Below are positions 35,931 to 47,682 of a DNA stretch of 50,000 nucleotides, in pieces. The notes beneath the pieces were generated by a model. The model saw only the letters and a program-made list of their open reading frames with translations. It did not search any database and had not been told where the DNA came from. The position numbers and the translations under genes are program-made. Source of the stretch: Chromera velia (lineage: Eukaryota > Sar > Chromeraceae). Every line of letters starts with the position of its first letter. The stretch's first letter is position 1. The stretch is from the NCBI GenBank assembly GCA_018398765.1, contig JAHBMJ010000984.1:1-50000 (forward strand). Direction: 5' to 3'.

Positions 35931-38319
35931 CATTCACACTACATACACACACACGGAGAGAGAGAGAGAAAGAGAGAGAGAAGCGCGGTGAACAGATAAG
36001 AGGCGAAAAACGAAAGCGCAGACAAAGAGATACGCAGCATGAATCAGTCACATCCCTCGAACCTAGTTTGTATCCTTCCATCTTGCGACACGTTTTCCAA
36101 ACGTACGCACAGAAAATGACACAGAGCTACGCCAGATTATTTTGTTTCGATCAAACAAATACGAATGCTCCCACCCTCCCATGCACCCCCCTGCCCATGC
36201 ACTCACTCACCATGAAAGCCATAGATTCTGGAGTGGCATGTTCGGCTGCTTGGATCAAATCCCCCTCATTCTCCCTTGACTCATCGTCAGTCACAGCCAC
36301 CGTCCCCCCCTTCTTCAATTCTCCCAAGGCCAGCTCCACACTCTTCCTTCCGAGACGCCATCTCAGACTCCGAGACGCTTCCTTTATCTCCTCAGGACCC
36401 AAGTCGGCCCATGGATGGGAGACTGGTAACGAAGTTGATAGCGCGGCCGCGTCTGTGTGGCCCTTTCGGGACCTGCTCAGCGTCTCTGACTCCTCCCTCT
36501 CCTTCACCTTCCTATGCCCCCCCCCTAACGAAAACAATCCACCCCCGCCCCCACTCTCTTTTCGTGGTGCAGGGGCGGCGCACGGAGACGGGGACGACAC
36601 GGACGCAGAAGAGGAATGCGAAGGCCCGCACTTCACCCACCCCCCTCCATTATCGGAAGACGACTCATGCCCCCCACACCCCTCGTCATATGACCGACAG
36701 GGTGCAGAGGCAGAGGTCGAAGAAGCGGACGAGGAAGAGGAACTGTCCCCCCCATCAGATGCCTCCGAGGAGGTTTCTGTCTCTTCCTCATCGTCGTCTT
36801 TCAATTCAACCAGGTGACGGGTGTTGGAGGGGACCTTAAAACTTTTCAACCTCCTCTGCCCGTGACCCAGCACATGGCCGGCAGGGGTCGAGTCCCTATG
36901 ATGCCCCCAACCGTGCTCCCCCTCTTCCTCATCCTCTGAAGACGCATCCCCCTTTCCTTTCCCATTCACTTCTGCCGTCTCGTCAAGAAGATGCGGCATC
37001 ATGTGGTGCATCCTGGTGGCCTTTGCATGCATGTACTTCCAATTATGCAAAGAGGGGGCAACAAGAAGCGGGATCGTCCCTGCAATCCGAACTCCCAGAT
37101 CGGTCAGCAACCTGACCTTCCGTGGATTGTTCGTCATCAACCGAACGGAACCAACCCCAAGGTCATTCACAATGAACGGAATTGCATCGTAACTCCGCAC
37201 ATCATCCTCAAATCCCAATTTCCGATTCGCGTCGACCGTGTCCCACCCTTCATCTTGCAATGCATATGCCGCTATTTTATTCGCCAAACCAATCCCCCTC
37301 CCCTCCTGCTGCAGGTAGACAACTGCACCCCCATCCTTCTGCACGAAGTCTAGAGCCAAATCCAACTGTTCCTTGCAGTCGCAACGACGACTGCCAAACA
37401 CCTCTGACGTCATGCACTGATCGTGGACTCGGAACGGGACTGCCTCCCTTCCCGCCAAATTCCCACTCACCATCACAACAATGTCTGACGCACGCCCACG
37501 GCTGTCGACATGCTTGTACCCCCGCATGCGAAACTCACCTCTGGCAGTCGGCATATCACACTCAGCAACGAAATGAGTGACGCAAACTGGGTCCAGATGA
37601 CGTGGGTGAGACGCGGCCGCTGATTTGGCCGTCACCGCACTAAGGGCCCGTGATTGAGGACCCCTTCCCGCCGCCACTCTGGTCTGTTTTCCCATCTTTT
37701 CTGCCATCTGGGCAGCCTCAAACTCTCTCTCTACAAGTGCCCTTCCCTGTCCATGCGCAGCCACTGCTGCCGCCATGACCGTTCGGGGAAGCCCGTCATT
37801 CCCCCCCTCAGTCGACGACACCCGTCCGCGGGCCGCCCCTGTATGTCCCCCCCTGTGTCCCGCCCCAAAACTTGCCCCCCTCTCTCCCCTGGTGTGTTTG
37901 AATGCCGACGGTCTCTTGTTTGAGCGCGGTTCTCCTTCAAACTCCTCTGCACACACAGACACATGAAGAGAAAAGAGAGTCTTCATGGACAATTTGAGAA
38001 CAGAGCAGAAAGAAAGAGCGAGAGGAGAAACTTACGTACCGAATGCAGCCGAAAGCACGCCATTGCTGCCGGCAAGGAAAATGCCCTTCCGCGTTAGTCG
38101 TCGCTGCAGACAGAAACGAAGGGGGGAGAACAGAGGGATATGAATTCTGGACACATGGACATCAGGAGACGAAGAGACTTACTTACCTACCTTTGACAGA
38201 CTATGCACGAAAGCCGAAGCTTTACTCTCCACATGATGCACCCCTAACAAGAGAAAGAAGAGGAAACACACACGTGCCCCTCGACACAGGGAGCTGGGTG
38301 GGTCCACAAAGATGCCCAT
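34711..38319 (-). CDS. Plastid-targeted bifunctional GTP cyclohydrolase II / DHBP synthase (reverse domain order)
   Basis: Six exons: 38319-38191, 38103-38040, 37946-36211, 35752-35605, 35374-35124 and 34815-34711 (TAG), giving 810 residues. Residues 1-36 form a signal peptide (core [11 protein letters not shown]) ending ASA, then F37VHSLSKRRLTRK, a basic transit peptide with Phe at +1. GTP cyclohydrolase II (about 185-380) has zinc ligands C242, C253, C255, QQEGRGIGL and LMTNNPRK; it opens GTP to the pyrimidine precursor of riboflavin. An acidic Ser/Gly linker of about 200 residues follows. DHBP synthase (about 590-800) has [22 protein letters not shown] and [13 protein letters not shown]; it makes the four-carbon precursor from ribulose 5-phosphate. 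Plant RIBA and bacterial RibBA put DHBP synthase first, so the order is reversed here. Both active sites look intact. Confidence 0.93.
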
Positions 38320-39077
38320 CACTCAGGACAGCAGAGAGCACCCTACTGTCCCCTCACTCTGTGCACGACACAGAGACTGTACTGCTCAAACTTTGACGAA
38401 TCGATATACCAGGACGCTGAGCCTCACGCTGGGAACTCTGACCGTAATCGAAAACTTCAAGGAAAGGATGGTAAAGAATTCAGACGCGAATCCATTGGGC
38501 TGCACAGGGTTGAAAGCTCTGGTGTCGCAAAAGCTCCCTTGACTACCTTTTGGACAGGTGTGAGCAGTCTGAGAACTGACGCACAAGACAAAATCCGGAT
38601 GACGCAACCGGCTAAGGCCTCAGAGGGCAGCCCAGCATTCCGGGTCCCGTTCAAGGGGCCCTTAGAAAAAGAAAACTAACATAAAATTTGAAAGGGTTAA
38701 GGATTGTGAACGGATGGAATATTCCGAAGTCGAGTTCGAGGAACTCACCTTTGTGTCCCGAACTAAAAATGTACGTACCTCACAAATTTTTCGCTACAGG
38801 GGCGCGCTCCGCCCAAATCATGCATGCGCGCCGCTTTTTCGAAGCTCATTGCTCAATAAAAGTTTTGTCAGACTGATCGATGATCTTGATTTGTGTGTCA
38901 CTGAGTGACACTGATTGCTGCCAGACTGCAGAACGGCTTCAGCTAAGTGTGTATAGCCCTTCGACAACGTCGCTTGTAGTTGAAAGAGCTGTGGGAAGTC
39001 AGCATCCAAGAAGTGCGGGTTGATTGATTTTTTCTTTTATTCTTCAACTTGTGTTGTCGGCCTCAATCTGCGTCTCC
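38320..39077. promoter_or_regulatory. Divergent intergenic region between the riboflavin gene and MORC
   Basis: This 758-base gap separates two divergent start codons and must hold both promoters. A tRNA-like segment (38597-38665) lies in the middle. No TATA box or other defined element was recognised. Confidence 0.45.
38597..38665 (+). repeat. tRNA-like / possible SINE head
   Basis: GACGCAACCGGCTAAGGC resembles a Pol III A box region. About 40 bases later CCCGTTCAAGGGG forms a T-arm-like hairpin with a seven-base loop. CTAAGG (38612-38617) can pair with CCTTAG (38660-38665). An A-rich tract follows. The length is too short and the arms too imperfect for a functional tRNA, so this is at best a SINE relic or chance. 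Confidence 0.25.
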
Positions 39078-42000
39078 ATGTCAGGCTCATTTTCTTCCTC
39101 CAGTCCCGTTTCCAGGCAGTACGGTGAGTGGTCACGGGTTTTGATAAACGGGAAATGGCACTACGAGCGGATGAAGTCTGAAGGGGGCAAAGAGATCCTC
39201 CTCGAGGCTGCCGATAGAGCGCCAGGTATTCCTTCAAATGCCGGCATGGTATTGGAGTCAATCAGCGGACTCGACAGGGACCGTCGGGAAGCGCTGGAAG
39301 GTTCTTGACGTGAAGACGGGGCAGACGTTGTACCAGCAAGTCGTTGGGGGTGGGTGGGAAACGTTTGTGCCCCACCAGGATCACCTGCGGTTGGCGGAGG
39401 AAGGGAACAAGACCGAGGAAGAAAGGAGACGGCGAGAGGAAGAAAGGAGACGGCGAGAGGAAGAAAGGAGACGGAGGGAAGAAGACGAGGCAGACTTTGA
39501 GAGAAGAAGAGAGAGGAAGTTACTGCCCAGACAGAGTGAGATAACAAGTCATAGTGAGAGCACAAGTGGCTTTGCGAGTCCGAGAAGGACAAACACGAGC
39601 CGCGGTGTGAGTCCTGGACGCACCACCTCAATCAACCAGACCGCCAGCCCTGGAATGCTCGTGCGAGTCCAAAAGAATTATCTTGAAGGAATGCAACAGC
39701 GCCATGGTGCGTGGCTGTTTGGTGGTGTGGCAGAGATGGTGCACAACAGTTCGGATGCAGACGCAACACAGCTTTATATTGACGTCTTTTTTGACTCTCA
39801 CCATCAAGAGAATGTTCTGGAAGTGAGAGACAATGGGACAGGCATGAGCCCCGAGACAGTGAAAGATCGTCTGTTCAGTTTCGGTAGAGACGAAGCTGAG
39901 ACACAGAGAGACCAGAGCAAGGCCGGTCGTTGGGGGGTTGGATATAAAATGGGTTCAATGAGGGTGGCAGACACGGCTGTTGTTGTGACAAAGCAGAAGA
40001 AGTCAGATACGGTCTCTGTCGGGATTATGTGCAATCGTCCTTTCCGAGAGGAGGGCAGGTTGTTTGTGTTTGAAAACACCACCCTGACGTACCCCGATTT
40101 TAGAGTCCATCCCCGCTATAGCAGCCAAGAAAAGTACGACAAAGTCGCATCAGAGCTTGCCCAGTGGTCTTTTTTGAATCGGGAAAAGATCGCGTGGGTG
40201 GTCGCAACGAGATGGAGAGACAACGAGTCAGGTACTGCTGTGTTTTTGCAACACTGGAGGGAGGGGTTTGAGAGACTTGAGGTTGTGCGTCCTTGTTCGA
40301 ATGAAGGAGGAGAAGGGGGGGATCTGAGGCTTGTTGATAGTACACGGAAAGGGAGGATGTTTCAGCAGGAGATGAGAGAAAATAGCAACGATCCTGTGAG
40401 AATAGATTTCAGTCTGAGAGAGTACCTTCGCTGGATGTTCTTCGAACCGAAGATGCAGATTTTTGTGTTGGGAGCACCCGTCCAGACAGATCGAATCACT
40501 GAGACTTTAGAGCGCTGTGAGAGTGTGACTTTGATGAAACATAATGGCAGGCCGCTCACAGCGCTTTTGGGCTATTCAAAAGAATTTGAAGAAAGGAAGA
40601 CGGGGGGAGCAATGTTGTATGGTGCAAATTGTTTGATTAAAGCGTTTGAGAGGAAGAGTTTAGACTTGAATGAGAATCAGGGTTGGGGCCTGGTGGCAGC
40701 CGTGCATGTGCCCCTAGGAAAGGGATTTGAACTGCAACAGCACAAACAGGCGTTCGTGCCGACCCCCCCCTTTGTTAAGATAATGGCTGCCTTGCGGGGT
40801 AAGGTCCTCGCCCGACTTTACAGAGAAAACCATCCCGCTCCCGTGACCCTGGAGTCAAGGGAGAGTGATTTAAGTGTTTTCGGGTACGTAAGTCAGCTTG
40901 GATTTCGTGCATGGGATGTGTTGGCAATACTTTTCTTTGGAGACTTTCGGGGCTGTGTGGGGAGCTTGAGGGTGACACTATGTGTATTGTGCTTGAAGAG
41001 TGGCCTACCTTCTTTCTTTTGAGTCCCCCCTTTCTTTCATTCATTCATTCATTCATTCATTCATTCCTCGCAGTCATTTCTTCGCACCATGATGCTGTCT
41101 GTCATCATTGAAATTTGCCTCTGTCGATTTAGTGGTTCGTTTGTTCGTCGGCCTATGCGCCGTACACCTAAACGCCTACTCAATTGGGTGATAAATGAAT
41201 GAATGAATGAATGAATGACTCCGCCCTGCAGGTGGGCACAGTGCGAGAACAGGAAGTGCAGGGGGAATGACGGGGGGAAGTGGAGGAAGGTCCCCCAGTC
41301 CCTCCACGCACGTCTGGAGGATCCGGTATCCTCTGAGCACTTCTTCTGCTACCACGAGGAATGCCCCGTGATGGTCCGGTTGAGAGGGGACCCCAAGAAC
41401 CGACACCTTACCCCGTCGCAGCTGGCCGAGAAGGCATGCGACGAGCCAGAGGACGAGATGGAAGAGGATGAGGTCACGACAGCTGCTCGCGTGGATGGGC
41501 AGGACACTAGGGCGGGTAGAGGGGCGGGAGAGGATCTGACGGATGACGAAGGAGGGGAGTCTGATGATGAACCTGGAGTTCTCTACCATGTTTTGGAGCC
41601 TGCTGATATGTTGAAATTTGACAGAGACGGGAAGTTGCAAGCAATAGAGCGATTACCGAAGATGAGGAACACTTCAGAGGCCGAGGAGGCCTATGGAAAA
41701 TTGTGGCATCATGTGCAGAATGGAGATAAGAAGCATTTTAGATCCAAGTTCATCTCTTGCACCAAAAAGATGAAGTGGGCTCTCTGGTATTTTCAGAGAA
41801 GAAGTCAGGCAGAGGAAAGATGGGAGGGTCCGATTTTTGAAATTGATGTGGAGAAGTGGAAGAAGGAAATGGAGCCTAGGGGAAAGAGACTGATTGACAT
41901 CTCCAAACCCTCGGGGGTGAAACAAAATGGGGGATCCCTTGGAAGTCAGGTCGGTCGGGGGTTGACGAGTTTGGATGCGGGGGCAACTTTGGCTCTGTTT

Positions 42001-42110
42001 TGTATGTACGGGTTTGAATCTGGAAAACATATCTTTTGTGTGCATGGCATTGCATGTGTCCCCTAGCTGTGGCTTATTCTGATTGCATGGTACTTGAAGT
42101 TGACAGGCGG

Positions 42111-42160
<50 letters not shown>

Positions 42161-42625
42161 TGTGCCGTTGACGTGTTTTTTCGCGAGTCCGCTTCCGTAG
42201 CCATGAATGCGCTGCATCACATATTTTTTCACCGGGCCTGCGTGGAAGTGTCTTTGTGCGTCTCCTTGTGCGTGCTTGTTATGTGACGCAGTCAACGATT
42301 TGTCCGTACCTGAAAAGCAATGCTGCCCGCCCGCTAAAGTTTTCTGATGAAATATGGGAGTGCTTTCACAATCGTCTCGTGTCTCTCTCTGCAGATCTCC
42401 AGCTGGAGCATTTCTGCAAGTGAGGTTGTTCTGCCATCCCGAATACCTGTGGAAGCCATCAGGGCGGTGTACAATCCCCTCAAGAAAGTCCTCAGAAAGG
42501 ATGGAGGGGAGGCGATCTCGTCTCGGCACCGTCTGCACAACGTGGTCGGGTACGCTCAGAACGGGTTTCTGAAGTGGTCTGACCACTTCGAGAGGGCCTT
42601 CTCGACCGACAAGGATGTGAGGTGA
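39078..42625 (+). CDS. MORC-type GHKL ATPase with CW zinc finger
   Basis: Four exons, 39078-39123, 39266-40883, 41232-41949 and 42395-42625 (TGA), give 870 residues. After a short Ser-rich start and a KRWKVLDVKTGQTLYQQ segment comes a run of EERRRREEE coiled-coil repeats. The GHKL ATPase module follows: MVHNSSDADAT (N box), VRDNGTGM (G1) and GRWGVGYKMGSMR (the MORC YGNGFKSGSMR-type loop). The S5/transducer part runs to about residue 550. A CW finger (WAQCENRKCRGN..KWRKVP..FFC..EECP) starts at the exon 2/3 junction and typically reads histone H3 K4 methylation. An acidic linker and a C-terminal helical part end the protein. MORC proteins clamp DNA and compact or silence chromatin. The second exon has a twin acceptor 12 bases downstream. 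Species orthology was not tested. Confidence 0.9.
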
Positions 42626-43029
42626 TTGCAAGAGGAGATGCGGGTTCCCTTCGACGATTGGGAAACCTGCTTGGCCAGGATTTTCTCAATTCGGACTGCG
42701 CCTTCGACTTAGACTTCAAGTTGTGTTTCGATTCGAGCATTCATATACATCTTCATGCTCAATCCAAATGTGACACATTCAAGTTTGTCATCTGCCGCAG
42801 TGTTTTAGCATGAGCCAGTCAGTTTGCTTTAAACTTCAATGAACAAAGCTTACATCTAGGCTCGTATACTGCTGCAGCCACTGGCATACAAAAGTGGGGT
42901 ATGCTAAAAATTTTCTTGTATTTGATATAACTAGAGTTCCTATTATAAGTAGATTTGTAATTGCTAATAAATTTACTAAATGATCCTCACCCTGCGCTAC
43001 CAATTCAAGGCGTAGGGAGACAAGAGGAA
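42626..43029. other. Intergenic, MORC 3' flank
   Basis: AT-rich sequence that should include the MORC 3' UTR; no other feature is recognised. Confidence 0.4.
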
Positions 43030-43620
43030 TTGTAAGGGGTATCAAGGGGTGTGGGGGCAGCTGGGGTCTGCAGCACGCCCTCAATTGTAAAAGAAAAGGA
43101 CATGTCAGGAGGAGACACAACGAGGTAAAGTTCCTGGTAAACCAGGCGTGGTGTGACCTGGCAGAGCTGGCGTTCACGTCGGCAGTAGGGGGGGGAAGCC
43201 CATAGTGCGGGCAGAGGGAGAGCTACCGGGTCTACCGGCCCTTTATGGGGACTTCTTAGTGTGGGGACTCTGGGCAAGGCAAAGGTAGGCAATCCTAGAC
43301 ATACTGCAAGGGTGATTAACACCCAGGCTGCCTCCTATGTACAGGGTGACTGGCTGAAAGTTCTCATCCGGTCAGCCACGGAGAAAAAAAAGCAGTATGC
43401 TGAGCCGTGTAGGGACAAGGGGTACGATTTCACGCCCTTCGTCAGCAGTGTAGATGGGGCCCTCGAAAAAGATGTCGAGATTCCACCTCCATGAGAGACG
43501 TATTCGTGCAAAAGCTTGTGAGACAGGCGCCAAAAGAGGTGAGTGGATGTGGGTTGCCCAGCATTTCTCTGACCAAAAGGCCACCGTCGGCTAACTAACG
43601 ATTCTTTTTATTCAGGTGTG
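43030..43620 (+). mobile_element. Remnant of a non-LTR (LINE) retrotransposon, 3' part
   Basis: Broken plus-strand frames give RRRHNEVKFLVNQAWCDLAE (about 43110) and then, in another frame, RVINTQAASYVQGDW...RSATEKKKQYAEPCRDKGYDFTPFV (43310-43450). The order H-N...W followed by (D)xRVxNxxAxSY and AxxxKxxxYxxxCxxxGxDFxPFV is seen downstream of reverse transcriptase in many LINE ORF2 proteins. Several stops and frame changes show decay. No poly-A tail or target-site duplication was identified. Confidence 0.45.
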
Positions 43621-43694
43621 CAGCTCAGGCCCGTCTCCTTCCACCTCTGTGTCTCCATGTCTGATCTTACCTCTTTGCATGTGTTTCATCTCTA

Positions 43695-44157
43695 GTGAGT
43701 GAGTGAGTGAGTAAGTGATTGAGTGAGTGAGTGAGTGAATGAGTGAATGAATGAATGAGTGAATGAGTGAATGAGTGAGTGAGTGAGTGAATGTGAGTGA
43801 GTGAATGTGAGTGAGTGAGTGAATGTGAATAATTGTGAGTAAGTGAGCTAGGTGAGTGAGTGAGTGAGTGAGTGAGTGAGTGAGTGACTGAGTGACTGAG
43901 TGAGTGAGTGAGTGAGTGAGTGACAGAGAGAGAGAGGGGCTGAGGGAGTGAGGAGTGATTGAGCGAGGATTGACTGAGTGAGTGAGTGAGCGAGTGAATG
44001 AGTGAGTGAGTGAGTGTGTATGTGTGTGTATGTGTGTGTGTATATATGTGTGTGCATGTATGTGTGTGTATGTGTGTATATGTGTGTGTGTGTATGTGTG
44101 TGTGTGTATGTGTATGTATGTGTATGTATGTATGTGTGTGTGTGTATGTATGTATGT

Positions 44158-44205
<48 letters not shown>

Positions 44206-44310
44206 ATGAGTGAGAGAGAGGGGGTGAGCAAGTGATGAGTGAGTGACTATCAGTGAGTGAGTGTGTGTGTGAGTGAGTGAATGAGTGAGTGAGTGAGTGA
44301 ATTTAATTTA
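43695..44310. repeat. GAGT/GTGA satellite with internal TGTA and GA arrays
   Basis: About 600 bases of TGAG(T) units with AATG and GTGAATG variants; a TATG/TGTG array (44018-44157) and a pure GA run (44158-44200) are embedded. No exon is possible here. Confidence 0.95.
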
Positions 44311-44676
44311 GTGAGTGGATGCCAGTGGGTGAAAAAGGGAGTAAGGATGCAATGATTTTATGAGATCTGATTCACGGTGTATACAGATGTATGCAGGCAG
44401 TTTCTACTAGAGTGAGTGGCGTAATATTGGCATAATGGACGCGAGTCTGTCTTTTTGGACGCGGTCAGAACTTGTCAATAACTCAGAAGGCGGTGCTCAG
44501 CGGTGCTCAGAAGTTTGGACGTGTGAGGTTTTGCCTAGGACGGCCTAGGGTCTAGCTGGCATGGAGAAGGCCAGGACGCCAACATACATAGGTTTACGTC
44601 CCCTTAAATCAGTACTATGCCTTTCTCTCTCTACTTTTGTCTTTCTTTTTACTTTTGTCTCTCAGATTCTTATATA

Positions 44677-44720
<44 letters not shown>

Positions 44721-46181
44721 AGCTCTCTCTCTGTCACCCTCACTGTCAATCTGTCTGTCCGTCTGGTCATCTCCTAGGTCAGTTTCTGCCTTGTTGATGG
44801 GGCCTGCGCGTCTCTACCCCTTCTTTACTGACTTTCCGCTCCTATAGCTTCTTAGTGCGACCTCTCCCGTTCTGTTTTTCTGCTGTGGCCTGCTGTCTCT
44901 ACCTCTTAAAGTTTAATACGGCCTGACCGTTTTTGTCTTTATGCTTCGACCTGCCCGTGTCTGCTTGAGGATCTTCGCTCCTGCCTGGATCTGCCTGGTA
45001 GTCTCTGTCTCCTTATTGCTGCCTATCAGTATACATGCCTGTTCTTCTACTGAGTGTAGCTTGCCTCTGTCTTAGCCCCTGTCTGTCTCTGGCACTCTTT
45101 TGCCTGTTTCTCTTTATTACGTTTGGTTACGACCGGTCATTCTCTCATTCTTCAGCTGTGACAATTAATATGCTATCTGGCGTGTCGATTTGCCTCAAAA
45201 AAGCTAGCAAAAAAATTTGTGACCCTCTGGCTTAGGATTTGGCGTCACTAAATCTAGGATTTAACCCTTAATCATCATTATCATCATCATCTAGGCCGAG
45301 GCTCTAGCTGCTGTTATAACTGCAGTATTATGTAGCTGTAAGCTATAGTAAGCTACTATGATGCTACTATGCTGAAGCAATATTGCACACTAGAAAGAAT
45401 TGGCTTTCTGTCATCAAAGCCACGCCAGACTGCCAAAGCCCAGAGTTTGATTAAAAGACTAGAAGGACATAGGAAGGTTTCGATCTTGGGAGTACTAAGT
45501 ATATAACTATGTATAATTTGGTTAAACTTAGTATAATTTTAGTAATATGACGATCAGTATGACTAAAAATGTTAATCTTAGAGAGACATACCCACCGTCG
45601 AGTGAGTGCCTTGCTAAGTGCACTCATGCAGGCAGCGGTACTCACGCAGAACGAATTTCCGATACTTTTAATTAATTCAGGGCGCGCCTCGGATTTACCC
45701 GAGCTGCCCTATGCACAAACTCAATTCTCACACTTCGCGCGCGAATGCGCGCGAACAAACTTGTTTTTTTTTTTTAATTCTGCATGCATGGATCTTTTAA
45801 TTTTTAATTTCTTTAGTGTCTCTCTGGTGCTTTGTCGGACCAGTATGCATCTTTTAATTTTTAATTGATGCGCCCTTTAATTGACGCTGCATGCATTCAT
45901 GCATGCATTTTCAATCGCTTTTTTTTCACATATGCCGTCTCTCGATCGTATGTTATTCGCAATAGATCAGGCATTTGGATGGAGCGTCGTTCTAACAGCA
46001 CGAACAAAACGGCTGTTGTCACTACAGAGAGCAAGCAAAAGAAAGCGACCTACGTCTTGTTTGTTTGGAAACTTCCAATCGCGTTCTACTGGCAACTGTT
46101 GCAGAAGATCAATCAGGAAACAAATCCAGACACACGTATATCTACATATCGGAAACCTGTCAATCTCTCGCGTACTTAAAC
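44311..46181. other. Intergenic before the microexon gene
   Basis: 44620-44770 is CT-rich (CT microsatellite 44680-44730). 45240-45560 is AT-rich. An exact 18-base direct repeat, ATCTTTTAATTTTTAATT, is at 45792-45809 and 45849-45866. A CGCGCGAATGCGCGCG palindrome is near 45738. The stretch should contain the promoter of the gene at 46182; no gene was recognised. Confidence 0.45.
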
Positions 46182-46739
46182 ATGAATCGCTTCTTCCCGC
46201 TTGCACTGCTTGCTTTCATCCTCCCGCTGCAAGATGTAAGTCGACAGCACATCGCTTCTCTTGCCATTCCATGAGTCTGACAACACCTGGCTGACAGAGT
46301 TTTCTGCATGAATAGCTTCTGCTTGGTTTCTCTCCTCATTCTCTGTGGTTCCTCCCTAAATTTCTATCAGTGCACACTCCTGTGTATGTATTAATATACA
46401 CCATTATGCAGGTCTTAGCAGCCTCTCGGGGTCTTCAGGTTGGTCTTCTGCCTGTCTGTTTTTCTGTCTTTCTGATTGTCTGTCTGCCTGTGCGAAGAAA
46501 GAAGGGAAAAAGAAAGCATATGTATACATATAGTAGTGTAAGATATAGGTAAACAATGTCTGTTTGGCTCTCTGACTGTCTGTTTTCTTTTTTGTTCGAT
46601 GGAGGTACACATTCTATGTATTCTGTTTCGGATGTGCACCGTCATGACTGGTCTCATGCATGTATTAATATATATCTCTTCTTCGACGTTTGTTTGCTTC
46701 TTTCTTTGCGCACATATCTCCGAGGGGTTGGTTGACTTG

Positions 46740-46801
<62 letters not shown>

Positions 46802-47515
46802 ACATAGTGCAACGCACATGCAACCACAGACATCATGCACAAGCATGCACAGGCACACCTCCTCTGGTCTGTGGACTCTCCAGACTCTTCTTTTTCCATC
46901 AAGACACCTGCACGATCTCTCCATGTGAAGTTTTTTCACATTTCAACGCTTTCTGTCTTTTCTGTCTGCAGAGAAACAACGGCTTTTACATTCCCAAGGA
47001 AAAGATGGCGGTCAGTGAACCTTTTGCAACTTTCTTTACCGCGCAGTTGCCTTTACTTTCTTTCGCTCACAGATGCCAAAGAAGGTAATCGACCTGAGAT
47101 TTTCATAACCCTGCGTAGAATGGTCCCAGCACGCAAAAGTCCAACTTCCGAGCTCTTGCCCCGCTCCTGAGACCTCTCCTGCATTTTTCCTTCCAAAAAC
47201 TTGCCCTCTTCTGTCCTGCTTCTCGTCGCGCTGTCTCTTAATGTGTGCAGGAGTACAAAAAGCAGGTCTGTCAACACAATGCGCAGCGTCGGCCAAATCT
47301 ATACTCCCCTCTCTCCTTTTCTGAGGTGTCCGCGACAGACTTCTTCCAACCGCAAACACGGGGAGGGGACGGGAGCGCCGCAGGTTCTTCGTTGCCTTGC
47401 AGAAAATAGCATCCAGTCACCGGGGTAGTAGTTGTCGGCATGCTCCACTTCATTTTGATCCTCTGGTTCGATTTCGTTTGCACAGGACGTTCCCTGGTTC
47501 GCCCCAACACACATA

Positions 47516-47557
<42 letters not shown>

Positions 47558-47614
47558 GTCTGTCTATCTGTCTATCTGTCTATCTGTCCATGTGTCTATC
47601 TGTCTATCTGTTTC

Positions 47615-47682
<68 letters not shown>

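Noticed and set aside
36068-36817. Plus-strand frame of 249 residues
   Set aside because: Antisense to the riboflavin enzyme; its acidic and Pro runs mirror the linker of the real protein.
38230-38290. A 30-base intron between the riboflavin gene's first ATG segment and GTTAG
   Set aside because: It is too short; reading through gives the hydrophobic core of a signal peptide in frame.
43695-44310. CRISPR-like array or telomeric repeat
   Set aside because: It is a simple GAGT/GTGA satellite without spacers or telomere motif.
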